From assembly GCA_030427905.1 (NCBI GenBank), contig JAUICL010000003.1, forward strand, positions 62,001-126,000: 64,000 nt of DNA. The letters are read 5' to 3'. The first letter of the stretch is position 1; every line of letters starts with the position of its first letter. The position numbers and the translations under genes were made by a program. The notes under the pieces were generated by a model. The model had not been told where the DNA came from. It saw only the letters and a list, made by a program, of their open reading frames with translations, and ran no database searches. The stretch comes from Bacteroidia bacterium (GTDB taxonomy: Bacteria; Bacteroidota; Bacteroidia; Flavobacteriales_D; Cryomorphaceae). Positions 1 to 9,611 of the stretch are shown here, one piece after another.

Positions 1-870
1 CCCGACGAAGAAGATCCGATCATTACAGACACGAGCAAGGTAGTCAAGACGTTGAACTCTCTTTGTATTGAGATGGATAATCGATATGAACTCTTGAAGA
101 ATGCTTCAGTGCGAAACATCAAAGAGTACAACGCCAAGTTTATCAAGCGTAAGCTAAACCCAGAAAAAGGTCACAAATTCCTTCCTTATATCGTTCTGGT
201 AGTGGATGAGTTTGCCGACTTGATTATGACGGCGGGTAAAGAAGTGGAGACTCCTATCGCTAGGTTGGCACAATTGGCACGTGCTATAGGAATCCACCTA
301 ATCATCGCTACACAAAGGCCTTCTGTAAACATCATCACAGGGGTAATTAAGGCCAACTTCCCTGGTCGTATCGCCTTCCGAGTGTCATCGAAGATTGATT
401 CGAGAACCATTCTCGATGCTGGCGGTGCTGATCAGCTGATTGGTCGTGGAGATATGCTCCTGTCTACCGGAAATGACCTTACTCGCATTCAATGTGGATT
501 TGTAGATACGCCTGAAGTAGATGAAATAACCGAGTACATTGGTAATCAAATGGGGTATCCATCGGCCTTTGAACTACCAGAATATATTGGTGAAGAAGGC
601 GGTGGATCTGGAGAAATAGATTTAGGAGATCGAGATGCGTTATTTGAAGACGCAGCCAGAGTGATTGTACAAAACCAGCAAGGATCTACCAGTCTTATTC
701 AAAGAAAGCTTAAATTAGGGTACAATAGAGCTGGCCGGATCGTAGATCAATTGGAAGCTGCGGGTATCGTTGGCCCTTTCGAAGGAAGTAAAGCCAGACA
801 AGTTTTAATTCCGGATGAATACGCTTTGGAACAGTTATTGAATTCGGAGTCAGAGAAAATTGAAAATTAA
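1..870 (+). CDS. ftsK: DNA translocase FtsK, C-terminal part (5' end outside window)
   Basis: The frame is open from base 1, so this is the C-terminal 289 residues of FtsK, the hexameric ATPase that pumps DNA through the closing division septum and activates XerCD at dif. Visible parts are the Walker B strand (LVVDEFADLI), the ATQRPSVNIITG segment of the RecA-like motor and the VSSKIDSRTIL stretch typical of FtsK/SpoIIIE. The last ~70 residues form the winged-helix gamma domain (QRKLKLGYNRAGRI) that reads KOPS sequences. The TTG at base 52 is internal and not a start. The LolA-like gene follows after three bases, an arrangement common in Bacteroidota that suggests co-transcription. Confidence 0.95.
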   Translation, partial: PDEEDPIITDTSKVVKTLNSLCIEMDNRYELLKNASVRNIKEYNAKFIKRKLNPEKGHKFLPYIVLVVDEFADLIMTAGKEVETPIARLAQLARAIGIHLIIATQRPSVNIITGVIKANFPGRIAFRVSSKIDSRTILDAGGADQLIGRGDMLLSTGNDLTRIQCGFVDTPEVDEITEYIGNQMGYPSAFELPEYIGEEGGGSGEIDLGDRDALFEDAARVIVQNQQGSTSLIQRKLKLGYNRAGRIVDQLEAAGIVGPFEGSKARQVLIPDEYALEQLLNSESEKIEN

Positions 871-873
871 TAC

Positions 874-1524
874 ATGAAAACCTTAAAATCGATTGCAACA
901 GGAGCTGCCATACTTTTCCTTTCTGTGAGCGGTATAGCCCAAACTAATCAAGCAAAGGAAATTCTCGACGAGCTTAGCGAGAAAACTCGAAAGATGACAA
1001 CCATTACTTCAGAGTTCGATTTCACTTTGATAGATGTTGCTGCAGATGTGGAGCAAACTCAATCGGGAATGGTGAAAATGAAAGGCAATTCATATTACAT
1101 CAGATTAGATGATATTGAGATTTTCTCTGACGGTACTACTCGTTGGACGTACAGTGGCGAAATGAACGAAGTGGGAATTGACAACGAAGACAGTGGTGAT
1201 GATGGACTAAATCCGACCAAGATTTACACCGTTTGGGAAACTGGGTTTAAGCACTATTATCAACATGAAGTAAATATCGATGGCCGTCCTTGTCATTTCA
1301 TCAAGTTGAATCCAACCCAACCAGCTGAAGAGAATTTCCATACCGTAGAGCTTTACATTGACAAGGGTCGAATGGAGCTTCGCAGAATAAAAATCCTAGG
1401 GAAACAAGGCGACAATTACATCTACGATGTAAAATCATTTAAAGCCGACATCCCCTACTCTGCTTCGGACTTTGTTTTCAGTGAAGGAGATCACCCAGGG
1501 GTGGATGTGATTGATAATAGGTAA
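874..1524 (+). CDS. LolA-family outer membrane lipoprotein carrier
   Basis: A 216-residue protein with a signal peptide (roughly residues 1-22, ending GIAQ) followed by a LolA-like half-barrel: alternating short strands such as SGMVKMKGNSYYIRLDD and TTRWTYSGEMNEV. LolA-type carriers move lipoproteins through the periplasm from the LolCDE ABC transporter to the outer membrane. The ATG lies three bases after the ftsK stop, so the two genes are probably one transcript. Bacteroidota LolA homologues are strongly diverged and some may carry other lipids. The family call is solid; the exact substrate is inferred. Confidence 0.85.
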   Translation: MKTLKSIATGAAILFLSVSGIAQTNQAKEILDELSEKTRKMTTITSEFDFTLIDVAADVEQTQSGMVKMKGNSYYIRLDDIEIFSDGTTRWTYSGEMNEVGIDNEDSGDDGLNPTKIYTVWETGFKHYYQHEVNIDGRPCHFIKLNPTQPAEENFHTVELYIDKGRMELRRIKILGKQGDNYIYDVKSFKADIPYSASDFVFSEGDHPGVDVIDNR

Positions 1525-1709
1525 ATTGTTTCCATTTGATTCTTTATATGCAAGAATCACCATTTTGAATTATTGAATAGCACCTTCATTTTTGGTGACC
1601 CACTCACATTTTTCGCTATAGCACTTTGACTCTTTTAATAGAGCTAGATTTTGTGTGATAAGAATTCAAAATTTAGAAATATTTAGACTGATCAGCAGTG
1701 GGTATTGGG

Positions 1710-1717
1710 TAGATTTG
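1710..1717 (+). promoter_or_regulatory. Bacteroidota -7 promoter box TAGATTTG
   Basis: TAGATTTG fits the Bacteroidota -7 consensus TAnnTTTG and sits 19 bases before the ATG of the first sugar dehydrogenase gene. I did not find a convincing -33 TTG at the usual distance. The rest of the 1525-1736 gap holds only a weak hairpin (GATTCTT/AAGAATC near 1538) without a T-run. Confidence 0.5.
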
Positions 1718-1736
1718 CACCATCTTAACTATTGTC

Positions 1737-4235
1737 ATGGTGAAACAAGTCGTAACATTTTTATTCTTTTCGTTCTTTAGTACATTTCATTTTCTCGGAA
1801 TAGCATCAGTCCAAGCTCAATCGAGCTACCCCGAAGGTATTATAGAAGAAGTTGTTTATGGCACTTTCGAAAGTCCTGCCGGTATTCTTCATACCGATTC
1901 GGATATAGCTGTGGTTTGGGAGCTTTCTGGAAAAGTCTGGGTAATAAATGGAAATGAAGTGCCAACTGAACCAGCCATTGACATTAGTGAAGAAGTTGCA
2001 TTTTGGGGTGACCACGGTATGATAGGCGCAGCTCTCCACCCTGAATTCTTAAGTAACGGTTACATTTATCTTTTCTATAGCGTAGACCGCCACCATTTAA
2101 AAAACTTTGGTACGCCCAACTACAATCCGGAGTCTTCTGAGACATACGGTCCATCAATGGGACGACTCACAAGGTATTCCCTCAACACAATAGATTTTCA
2201 GTTTGCGATACCCGGAAGTCGCTTTGTACTTTTAGGGGAGCAAATAAACACAGGAATTCCCATTTGTACCCCGTCACATGGTGTAGGAACCGTGTTGTTT
2301 GGGGAAGATGGCTCATTATTACTCTCAACCGGAGATGGGAACACGTGGGTTGCGACAGAAGACGGAAATGGATTTAATGGAGAAGGCCCACTCCCCAGCT
2401 TTGCCTATGATCAGTACGCACTAGATGATGGTATATTAAGACCAGACGAATTCATTGGTGCCTATAGGTCTCAGTATTTAGATGGTTTGAATGGGAAAAT
2501 TTTGAGAATAGACCCGGAGACTGGTGAAGGGATAGCCAATAACCCATTTTTTCAAGAAGATGATCCGAATTCTGCACGATCGAAAATCTGGAGTTTAGGA
2601 TTGAGAAACCCGTATCGCATGACAATTAAACCCAATACTGGGTTTGGTGAAATGGAAGATGGCTTTCCAGGCGTACTGTATGTGCACGACGTAGGAGATT
2701 GGATCTTTGAAGAGATAAACGTGGTACATCAGGCCGGACTAAATTTTGGCTGGCCAATGTATCAAGGTCCGAGTCTACATGCATTTTACAACTCAGCACT
2801 TACTCAAAACACTAACGCTCCCAATCCATTTGGTGGCACTTCTAGTTGTCCGGAGTTTTTTTACTATCAAGATCTGGTATTACAACCGAACGAATCACAC
2901 AATGTGGCGTTTCCAAATCCATGTAACGAAAATGAGCTTGTACCTGATGATATAGTGGTGTTTGAGCACGAAAGACCTGTATTGGCCTACGCCAATTCTG
3001 CAAACATTGAATATTTGCATGCTGTGATTCCGACTTTTGATGAAAACGGCGAAGCTGATTTTCAAACGATTGAGGAATCATCTGACGGAATTCCTGGGGA
3101 GAGCTTTCACGGGATCAGTGGATCTGGTGGTTTTTTTATAAATCATGAATCGATGCCGCCAGAATTGCAAGGAACTTTTGTTCAGGGTGATTTTACAGGT
3201 TGGCTTAGAGCATTCGAATTTGATGAAACAAATGAGTTGGAAGCCGTTGATGTTTGGAATGCGAATATTGGAGCCCCTATTCACGTTACTCAAAACCCAT
3301 CGGATGGATGCTTGTATGTGACTTCTATTTACCCTCCTGAAATAAAGCGGATCTGCTTTGGTGGGAATCTAAAACCAGTCATTAACGTGAATCCAGAAAT
3401 CGTTTTTGGAATTGGTGTTTTAGACGTTGTATTTGATGCATCTGAGTCTTACGACCCAGAGGGCGGTCCGTTAAGTTATAGTTGGGTTTTCTCTGATGGT
3501 GAAGAAGATTCAGGAGAGGTAATTTCGAGAGTCTTTAGTCCTAGCGGTAGCGGCATGGAAACCCTTGAGCTCATTTTAACAGTAGAAGATGAAGAAGGGG
3601 CTCAGAGTAGTCAAGTTATACCTATTTCACTGAACAACACCCCTCCAGAAGCTGAGATCACAAGTTTCAATGATGGTGATTTGTACTCGGTTATTTCCCC
3701 AACATTGCTCCAACTACAAGCTTCTGTAACGGATGCTGAGTCGAATTCTAGCCAAATGGAGTATCAATGGAACCTTCTTCTCCGTCACAACACCCATTTT
3801 CACCACCTCGATGAGATAAGTGGCAATAATTCGAGCGTATTGATTTATCCTACTGGCTGCTCCGAAGACGAAACGTATTGGTATGAAATGGTCTTAACAG
3901 TGACGGACCCTGGAGGGTTGAGTGCAACAGATTCTGTCCAAATATATCCCGATTGCGAAGGAACACTCGTTCCATCAGGAGACCCTGTGATTACCTTATA
4001 TCCAAACCCAGTCGCTTCAGGTTCGTTTCAGGTTAAAAGCAATTCGGGGTTTGGTCAGGAGATAGAGTACAATATTCTGAGTTCAGATGGCCGGATAGTT
4101 CTCTCAAAAAAGAGAATCATATATAGCGGCAGAGCCTATTTCAATGTTGATGTTGAAAGCCTGAGCGCAGGAGTCTATATTTTTGACTTAAAGACAAATG
4201 GTAAGCATCACAAGACCCGGTTTGTAGTTAACTGA
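1737..4235 (+). CDS. Secreted PQQ-dependent sugar dehydrogenase, PKD and T9SS domains (copy 1)
   Basis: An 832-residue secreted protein. Order: signal peptide (1-27); a glucose/sorbosone dehydrogenase-type six-bladed propeller (about 30-545) with the family hallmarks SHGVGTVLFGEDGS, LSTGDGN, LRNPYRM and NFGWPMYQGP; a PKD domain (about 555-640, DASESYDPEGGPLSY); a second Ig-like domain with the striking RHNTHFHHLDE motif; and a type A T9SS sorting domain starting at LYPNPVASG. Soluble enzymes of this fold oxidise sugars with PQQ in the periplasm or outside the cell; the substrate here is unknown. It is the first of four paralogues in the array and converges on the broken copy 2. Confidence 0.85.
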   Translation: MVKQVVTFLFFSFFSTFHFLGIASVQAQSSYPEGIIEEVVYGTFESPAGILHTDSDIAVVWELSGKVWVINGNEVPTEPAIDISEEVAFWGDHGMIGAALHPEFLSNGYIYLFYSVDRHHLKNFGTPNYNPESSETYGPSMGRLTRYSLNTIDFQFAIPGSRFVLLGEQINTGIPICTPSHGVGTVLFGEDGSLLLSTGDGNTWVATEDGNGFNGEGPLPSFAYDQYALDDGILRPDEFIGAYRSQYLDGLNGKILRIDPETGEGIANNPFFQEDDPNSARSKIWSLGLRNPYRMTIKPNTGFGEMEDGFPGVLYVHDVGDWIFEEINVVHQAGLNFGWPMYQGPSLHAFYNSALTQNTNAPNPFGGTSSCPEFFYYQDLVLQPNESHNVAFPNPCNENELVPDDIVVFEHERPVLAYANSANIEYLHAVIPTFDENGEADFQTIEESSDGIPGESFHGISGSGGFFINHESMPPELQGTFVQGDFTGWLRAFEFDETNELEAVDVWNANIGAPIHVTQNPSDGCLYVTSIYPPEIKRICFGGNLKPVINVNPEIVFGIGVLDVVFDASESYDPEGGPLSYSWVFSDGEEDSGEVISRVFSPSGSGMETLELILTVEDEEGAQSSQVIPISLNNTPPEAEITSFNDGDLYSVISPTLLQLQASVTDAESNSSQMEYQWNLLLRHNTHFHHLDEISGNNSSVLIYPTGCSEDETYWYEMVLTVTDPGGLSATDSVQIYPDCEGTLVPSGDPVITLYPNPVASGSFQVKSNSGFGQEIEYNILSSDGRIVLSKKRIIYSGRAYFNVDVESLSAGVYIFDLKTNGKHHKTRFVVN

Positions 4236-4302
4236 TGTGGCGACTTGGTTGCGAGTACCAGGCTATCGTTGTTTGTGGATGAATAATTTGATAAACATAT
4301 AG

Positions 4303-6753
4303 TTATTCCGAATGGACAACTATAAATCTTCTTGTTTCACTCCATCCTGAAGCACTTTTGCACTTCAAAACATATCCACCCTCGGCTAAATGCGCCACAG
4401 AGAATTTCAACTCACGAGAATCTGAATCATCAAGATTAACCTTGACAAATTCTAACTCTTTGCCCTGCGCATTATAGACCCCCACTTCTACCCATTCTCC
4501 CGGAGCAGAAGGAAACTGGAGTACTAAATTGTATGTAGCTGGATTTGGGTAGATTAAAAACTCTCCTGGAAAAGGAGTTTCAGACTCACAGTCGGGAAAA
4601 ATTTGACTCTCTACCACAGTCTGAAGTCCTTGTGGATCGGTTACTGTCAATTCTATTCTATACCAATACGTTTCTACTCCACACCCCAAAGGTTCAATCG
4701 TTGATGACGCGCTTTCAGCTTCATACGTCTCTTCAAGGTGGAAGTGCGTATTGTGATGTAAGAAAACTCGCCATCTTATAACGAGGTTTTGGTTCTCCGT
4801 TTCAGCATCAAAAATCTCAGCGTCTAAGTTCAAAGTGGAACTAGAATTGATCGAGTATAGATCACCATCTTGAAACCCAGTAATAGTAGCTTCGGGCGGG
4901 GTATTGTTCAAAGAAACGAGCCCAGTAGTTTGGTTAGACTTCCCATCTTGGTCCGTGACCGTAAGCAATACCTGAAAAGATTGTGGTCCTTCATTATCAG
5001 GTTGAAAGAGATGTGTAACATTTACTCCACTGCCTTGAGTACCATCGCCAAAATCCCATTCGTAAGTCAAGGCCGTGCCTTCTGGGTCGTAAGACTCAGA
5101 AGCGTCAAGTTGTATGTTCATTTCGCCACTCCCAAAAGTCGTATCAGGATTAAAAATTGCAATTGGTCTCAAGTTCCCGGCAAAACTAATTCGCTTGATT
5201 TCGCCAGGGAACAAGGTTGCAACATAGATGGACTCGTCATTGGGATTGTAACTTATATGGACAATATTTCCTATATCATTATCCCAGTGCTCCATTTTCG
5301 CAATAGTCCCGAACTCATCGAAATGATAGACTTTTAGCCATCTGGCAAAATCGGCATGGAAATAGGCATTGTAGTATTCCGTCGGAAATGCCCCTCCAGT
5401 ATAAAAAACGCCCCCAACACTTGCCGCTCCAGCAAAGTCTATCGCACCATCGACACCCAATTCTGTCACACTTGTAAAGTTTACGTTGCCATTTTCATCG
5501 AATCCTGACACTACAGCTTCTTCAGGAGGTGCCACTACCCAATTTCTATAAGACAATACTGGTAGCTCTTGAACGAATAATATCTCTTCATCAGGTGAAA
5601 TCAATCCACCACAAGGGTGTTCCCACGTTTCGTTATGATCTTCTTTTGGTTCAACAAGTACATCTTGAAAGTAATAGTATTGCTGAGGGCAATCGTCTCC
5701 AATAGGTCTTGTCAAATCTTTGGTTTAATTGAATATAAAATGGTAGTAGAATTCAGGCCCCTGATAAATGGGCCATCCAAAATTTTGACCTGGTGCATTT
5801 GCTCTATTTACTTCTTCCCAAGTCCAATCTCCTACATCACCTAACATAATCTCTCCTGGATTGCCTTCTACAGGATCAGCTGATCCTGTATTTGGGGTAA
5901 CAGTCATTCGAAACGGGTTTCTGAGCCCAAGGCTCCATACTTTAGATGCTGGTGAGTCTGGATTCTCTGGATCATAAAATGGGTTGGAGCTTATCCCTAG
6001 CCCCGTGCTTTTATCCACACGAATAACCTTACCACAATAACTATTGATAAGCTGTGATCTAAAAGCTCCGACATTTTCAAAATCTTTTAAAATCCCATCA
6101 TCCAAGGCTTGCTGTTCGTAACCAACCCCTGTAGGAGGATTACCCTCGCCATTGTATGTGGAACCTGGAGGGTTCGAATCACCCATAGTTAGTAACATAG
6201 TCTTATCTGACCCGAATACGATCTGCCCTACCCCATGACTAGTTGTCGCAATTGGCAACCCTGTTTGTGGGGTTTCGCCTATAATTATTGTACGGCTCCC
6301 TTCAACAATGTTCTCAAGATTGTTTAGATCCACTTGATATCTAGTCACTCTTCCAATAGTAGCTGCTTCGTACTCATTAATATTTGAATCGTAGTCGGGT
6401 GTTCCGAAATTCATGAGATGATGTCTATCCACAACATAGAGCATATAGATAAATCCATTTTGTTCAAAGTCAGGATCTAGCTCTACAGAAAGCAAGCCGT
6501 GATCTGCCCAAAACCCTACTTCATCATGGATATCTATCAAAGGAAAATCAGCTCGCACCCCATCGACAATTGGCCATACGATTCCTTGCAAATCCCAAGC
6601 GTAAGAAACTCCCAATTCTGAATGTGTCAAACCTGCTGGGTATTCAACATTGTCAACCAACACTTCTATCTGAAAACCTTCTGGATATTGGGCATATCCT
6701 TCGAAGCAAAAGAGCGTAGTCATTAGAAATACTGAAACGATTTGCAATCTCAT
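4303..6753 (-). pseudogene. Secreted PQQ sugar dehydrogenase paralogue (copy 2), interrupted by in-frame TAA
   Basis: Read on the minus strand, two fragments lie in the same frame and are separated by one TAA codon at 5727-5725. The first (6753 to 5728, 342 residues) has a signal peptide and the propeller up to NFGWPIYQGP. The second resumes with TKDLTRPIGDDC and runs through the rest of the propeller, the PKD domain, a HHNTHFHLEE motif and a type A T9SS domain starting at IYPNPATYN. Together they are 815 residues, matching paralogues of 816-832. There is no frameshift, and 470 codons after the stop remain open and conserved. This points to a recent nonsense mutation, a sequencing error, or (least likely) readthrough. 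The region just before the stop is also less conserved than in the other copies. A product ending at the stop would lack the sorting signal. Confidence 0.85.
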
Positions 6754-7044
6754 AATTTGGGTGTCTTGTACTGGTTACGAAGCGCTCTATGTTCGAACTA
6801 AAAGCTCTGATTTCGCGCCATTGCAAAACTACTCAAATTATAAACGTTAATAGTTTCAATAGCTTTCGAAGCCATTTGGTATTTCGTATTGAAAAGCAAA
6901 GTGGGCCCACAAAAGAAATGTACTTCACAATTGTTTACTATCTTCAAAAACGCAGTTTATATCAATGAAATAAAACAAATAAGTAAAGAGAAAACCAGTG
7001 AGAGAATAATGCTTGTTACTTTTGAGCTGCCCCCTTGTATTAAA

Positions 7045-9513
7045 ATGGCCATTCGATTGAAATATTCCTTACTAATTCTCGGCTTTCTGATTTCTTGGTG
7101 CTGCTGTGGCCAATCATACCCAGATGGCTTCAGTGAAGAGATAGCCTTTGAAAACCTTGAAGCTCCGGTTAAGTATCTTCCGGTGTCCGACGACATCTCA
7201 TTTATAGTAGGCCTTTATGGACGAATCTGGGCCGTTCGCAATAGTGCTGTTGATGAAACACCCATCCTAGACATCAGTGAGGAAGTAGGAAGGTACCATG
7301 ATCTTGGTTTAATAAGTGCTGTACTAGACCCTGAGTTTTCTATGAACGGTTACATCTATCTACTTTACACAGTTGACCGACATCACTTGTTCTATTTCGG
7401 AACTCCAGACTATGATCCCGATGCCAACGACTACAGCAATGGCGGAATTGGAAGAGTTACGAGGTATACTATGGATATTAAAGAGTTTGATGGAATCATT
7501 GAAGGATCAAGACATATTGTACTTGGTGAAGGAATCCATGATGGCATTCCGATTAGTGCTGGGGTTCATGGCTTGGGAGAAGTCCTTTTTGGTAAAGATG
7601 GATCACTCTTGATTTCAACCGGAGACTCCAACACTCCATGGTGCTGTTATAATGGCGAAGGCCAACAACTGAAAGCGGCATACGACAGCACAAATTATTA
7701 CGATGGCATTCTTGGTGAAGATGAATTCGTGGGTGCTTTTCGATCTCAATATGTAGATGGACTTAACGGAAAAATACTCCGCATCCACCCAGAAACTGGT
7801 GAAGGTCTAGCTGGAAATCCATTCTTTGATGAATCTGCTCCAAATATACCGCGAAGTATGATTTGGTCATTGGGACTGCGTAATCCTTTCCGTCTCACCA
7901 TCCAACCAGGTACCGGGTGGGGCAGCATTGAAAGCGGCCATCCAGGTGTTATTTTCTTGTCGGATGTGGGGCAGAGCGATTGGGAAGAGCTAAACCGCGT
8001 GGATGAAGGCGGTCAAAATTTTGGGTGGCCTATATACGAGGGTCCTACTCTCTATGAAGGATATGCCAATCTCATCACTCCAAATAGAAATGCACCGAAC
8101 CCTGAGTTTGGGAAACCAGGGTGTGATGAGCCTAACTTCACATTCCAAGAATTGCTCGTTCAGGAAAACCAGTTTCATAACTATACTTGGGAAAACCCGT
8201 GCACTGAAGCTCCTATCCAAGGACCAGCTCCCACTTTCTATCATACCCGTCCGTTACTCTCGTATCGGAATGACACTCCTAATGAAGATGCGGCCGTGAT
8301 CTCGACTTTTGATGAATCAGGAAATGCATCTGTAACTTCAATTGATGATGTATCTGTTCAAATAGGAGAAGTTTTTCGAGGAAATTCGGGTAATGGTGGA
8401 ACATTTCTTTCTGGAGACTTAATTCCGGATGAATTCCAAGGGAGCCTAATTCTTTCTGATTACACGGGGTGGATCAGAGAAATCCAATTCAGCGAAAACA
8501 ATGAAATATCGAAAATTGAACTCTGGCGGGAAGGTATTGGAAGCGCGGTAGATATAGTCCAAAACCCTTTTGACGGCTGCGTCTATGTTACTTCCATTGC
8601 CGAAGGTAGAATTAACCGCATTTGTTTTGGTGGAAATCTGAAACCAATTATTGAACTTGAGCATGATACCATCTACGGAGTGAGTCCATTTCTCGTAGAT
8701 TATGATGCATCCAATTCTTATGACCCCGAAGGAGAGAATGTCTCATTCACATGGGATTTCGGAGATGGTAGTGCAATTGCAAAGGGCCCAATTCAATCTC
8801 ACACCTATGAGTCTATTCAAACCATGGCTTCATCTTTTGAAACGGTTTTGAATGTGGCCGACGAAAGTGGCGCTGTGGCCGAAAAGAAAATTTGGGTTTC
8901 ATTGAATAATACTCCACCGCAACCCCAAATTGAGAGTATCGAAGAAGGCGAGCTATATCCGTTGTCCAGCCCTACTCAGTTTGACTTAATTGCCACTGTA
9001 TCAGACGCCGAGCATGCACCCACAGAAATGACCTACGAGTGGCAGTATCGGCTGAGACACAACACTCATTTTCACGTTCTCGAGACCATTTCAGGAAATA
9101 ATCAGACTATTGTCGTTGATCCTACTCCTTGCGATCAAGAAGACTACTGGTACGAGGTAGTTCTGAAGGTTACAGATCCTGGAGGACTTACAGGTTCTTC
9201 ATCAAGACAGATTTACCCCGATTGTACTGGTAAGCTTAAGCTCGATAACACAAGCGATATTCTATTGTATCCTAACCCCACGACAAATGGAACGATAAGG
9301 ATCTATAGTCCGAATGGATTCGACTCATCTGTGGACTATCGAATCTACACTATCGGAGGCAAGCTGATTGACTCAGGAACAAAAGAAGTCTATAATGAGA
9401 GACAGCATATCGATTTGAATATTGAAAATATACCATCCGGGCTGTATGTGTTAGAGATAAAATCAGGTGATGTGTATAACAGACTTAAATTTGTAGTCAA
9501 CTATTCAGATTAG
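7045..9513 (+). CDS. Secreted PQQ-dependent sugar dehydrogenase, PKD and T9SS domains (copy 3)
   Basis: I place the start at ATG 7045 (822 residues), because the open frame from 6889 would put 52 unrelated polar residues before a normal signal peptide (MAIRLKYSLLILGFL, ending CCCGQ). Domains match copy 1: propeller with AGVHGLGEVLFGKDGS, ISTGDSN and LRNPFRLT; PKD domain (YDASNSYDPEGENVSF); an Ig-like domain with RLRHNTHFHVLETISG; and a type A T9SS domain from LLYPNPTTNG. It is transcribed divergently from the broken copy 2 across a 291-base gap and is followed by copy 4 in the same direction. The enzyme fold is clear, the substrate unknown. Confidence 0.85.
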   Translation: MAIRLKYSLLILGFLISWCCCGQSYPDGFSEEIAFENLEAPVKYLPVSDDISFIVGLYGRIWAVRNSAVDETPILDISEEVGRYHDLGLISAVLDPEFSMNGYIYLLYTVDRHHLFYFGTPDYDPDANDYSNGGIGRVTRYTMDIKEFDGIIEGSRHIVLGEGIHDGIPISAGVHGLGEVLFGKDGSLLISTGDSNTPWCCYNGEGQQLKAAYDSTNYYDGILGEDEFVGAFRSQYVDGLNGKILRIHPETGEGLAGNPFFDESAPNIPRSMIWSLGLRNPFRLTIQPGTGWGSIESGHPGVIFLSDVGQSDWEELNRVDEGGQNFGWPIYEGPTLYEGYANLITPNRNAPNPEFGKPGCDEPNFTFQELLVQENQFHNYTWENPCTEAPIQGPAPTFYHTRPLLSYRNDTPNEDAAVISTFDESGNASVTSIDDVSVQIGEVFRGNSGNGGTFLSGDLIPDEFQGSLILSDYTGWIREIQFSENNEISKIELWREGIGSAVDIVQNPFDGCVYVTSIAEGRINRICFGGNLKPIIELEHDTIYGVSPFLVDYDASNSYDPEGENVSFTWDFGDGSAIAKGPIQSHTYESIQTMASSFETVLNVADESGAVAEKKIWVSLNNTPPQPQIESIEEGELYPLSSPTQFDLIATVSDAEHAPTEMTYEWQYRLRHNTHFHVLETISGNNQTIVVDPTPCDQEDYWYEVVLKVTDPGGLTGSSSRQIYPDCTGKLKLDNTSDILLYPNPTTNGTIRIYSPNGFDSSVDYRIYTIGGKLIDSGTKEVYNERQHIDLNIENIPSGLYVLEIKSGDVYNRLKFVVNYSD

Positions 9514-9550
9514 GTGTTTGAGCAGTTTACATCTTCAAAATTGCTTTAAT

Positions 9551-9558
9551 TATATTTG
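9551..9558 (+). promoter_or_regulatory. Bacteroidota -7 promoter box TATATTTG
   Basis: TATATTTG followed by CGCC lies between copies 3 and 4 of the dehydrogenase array, 53 bases before the TTG start of copy 4. It suggests that copy 4 has its own promoter rather than relying on readthrough from copy 3. Confidence 0.5.
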
Positions 9559-9611
9559 CGCCGCCCTGTTGAGAGACTCATCACCCTACTTACCAAAGGA
9601 AGATTATCGTT

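Noticed and set aside
4870-5337. 155-codon plus-strand frame
   Set aside because: It is the antisense shadow of dehydrogenase copy 2, with no family features or promoter.
6889-7044. N-terminal extension of dehydrogenase copy 3
   Set aside because: It adds 52 residues unlike the paralogues before a normal signal peptide, so ATG 7045 was preferred.
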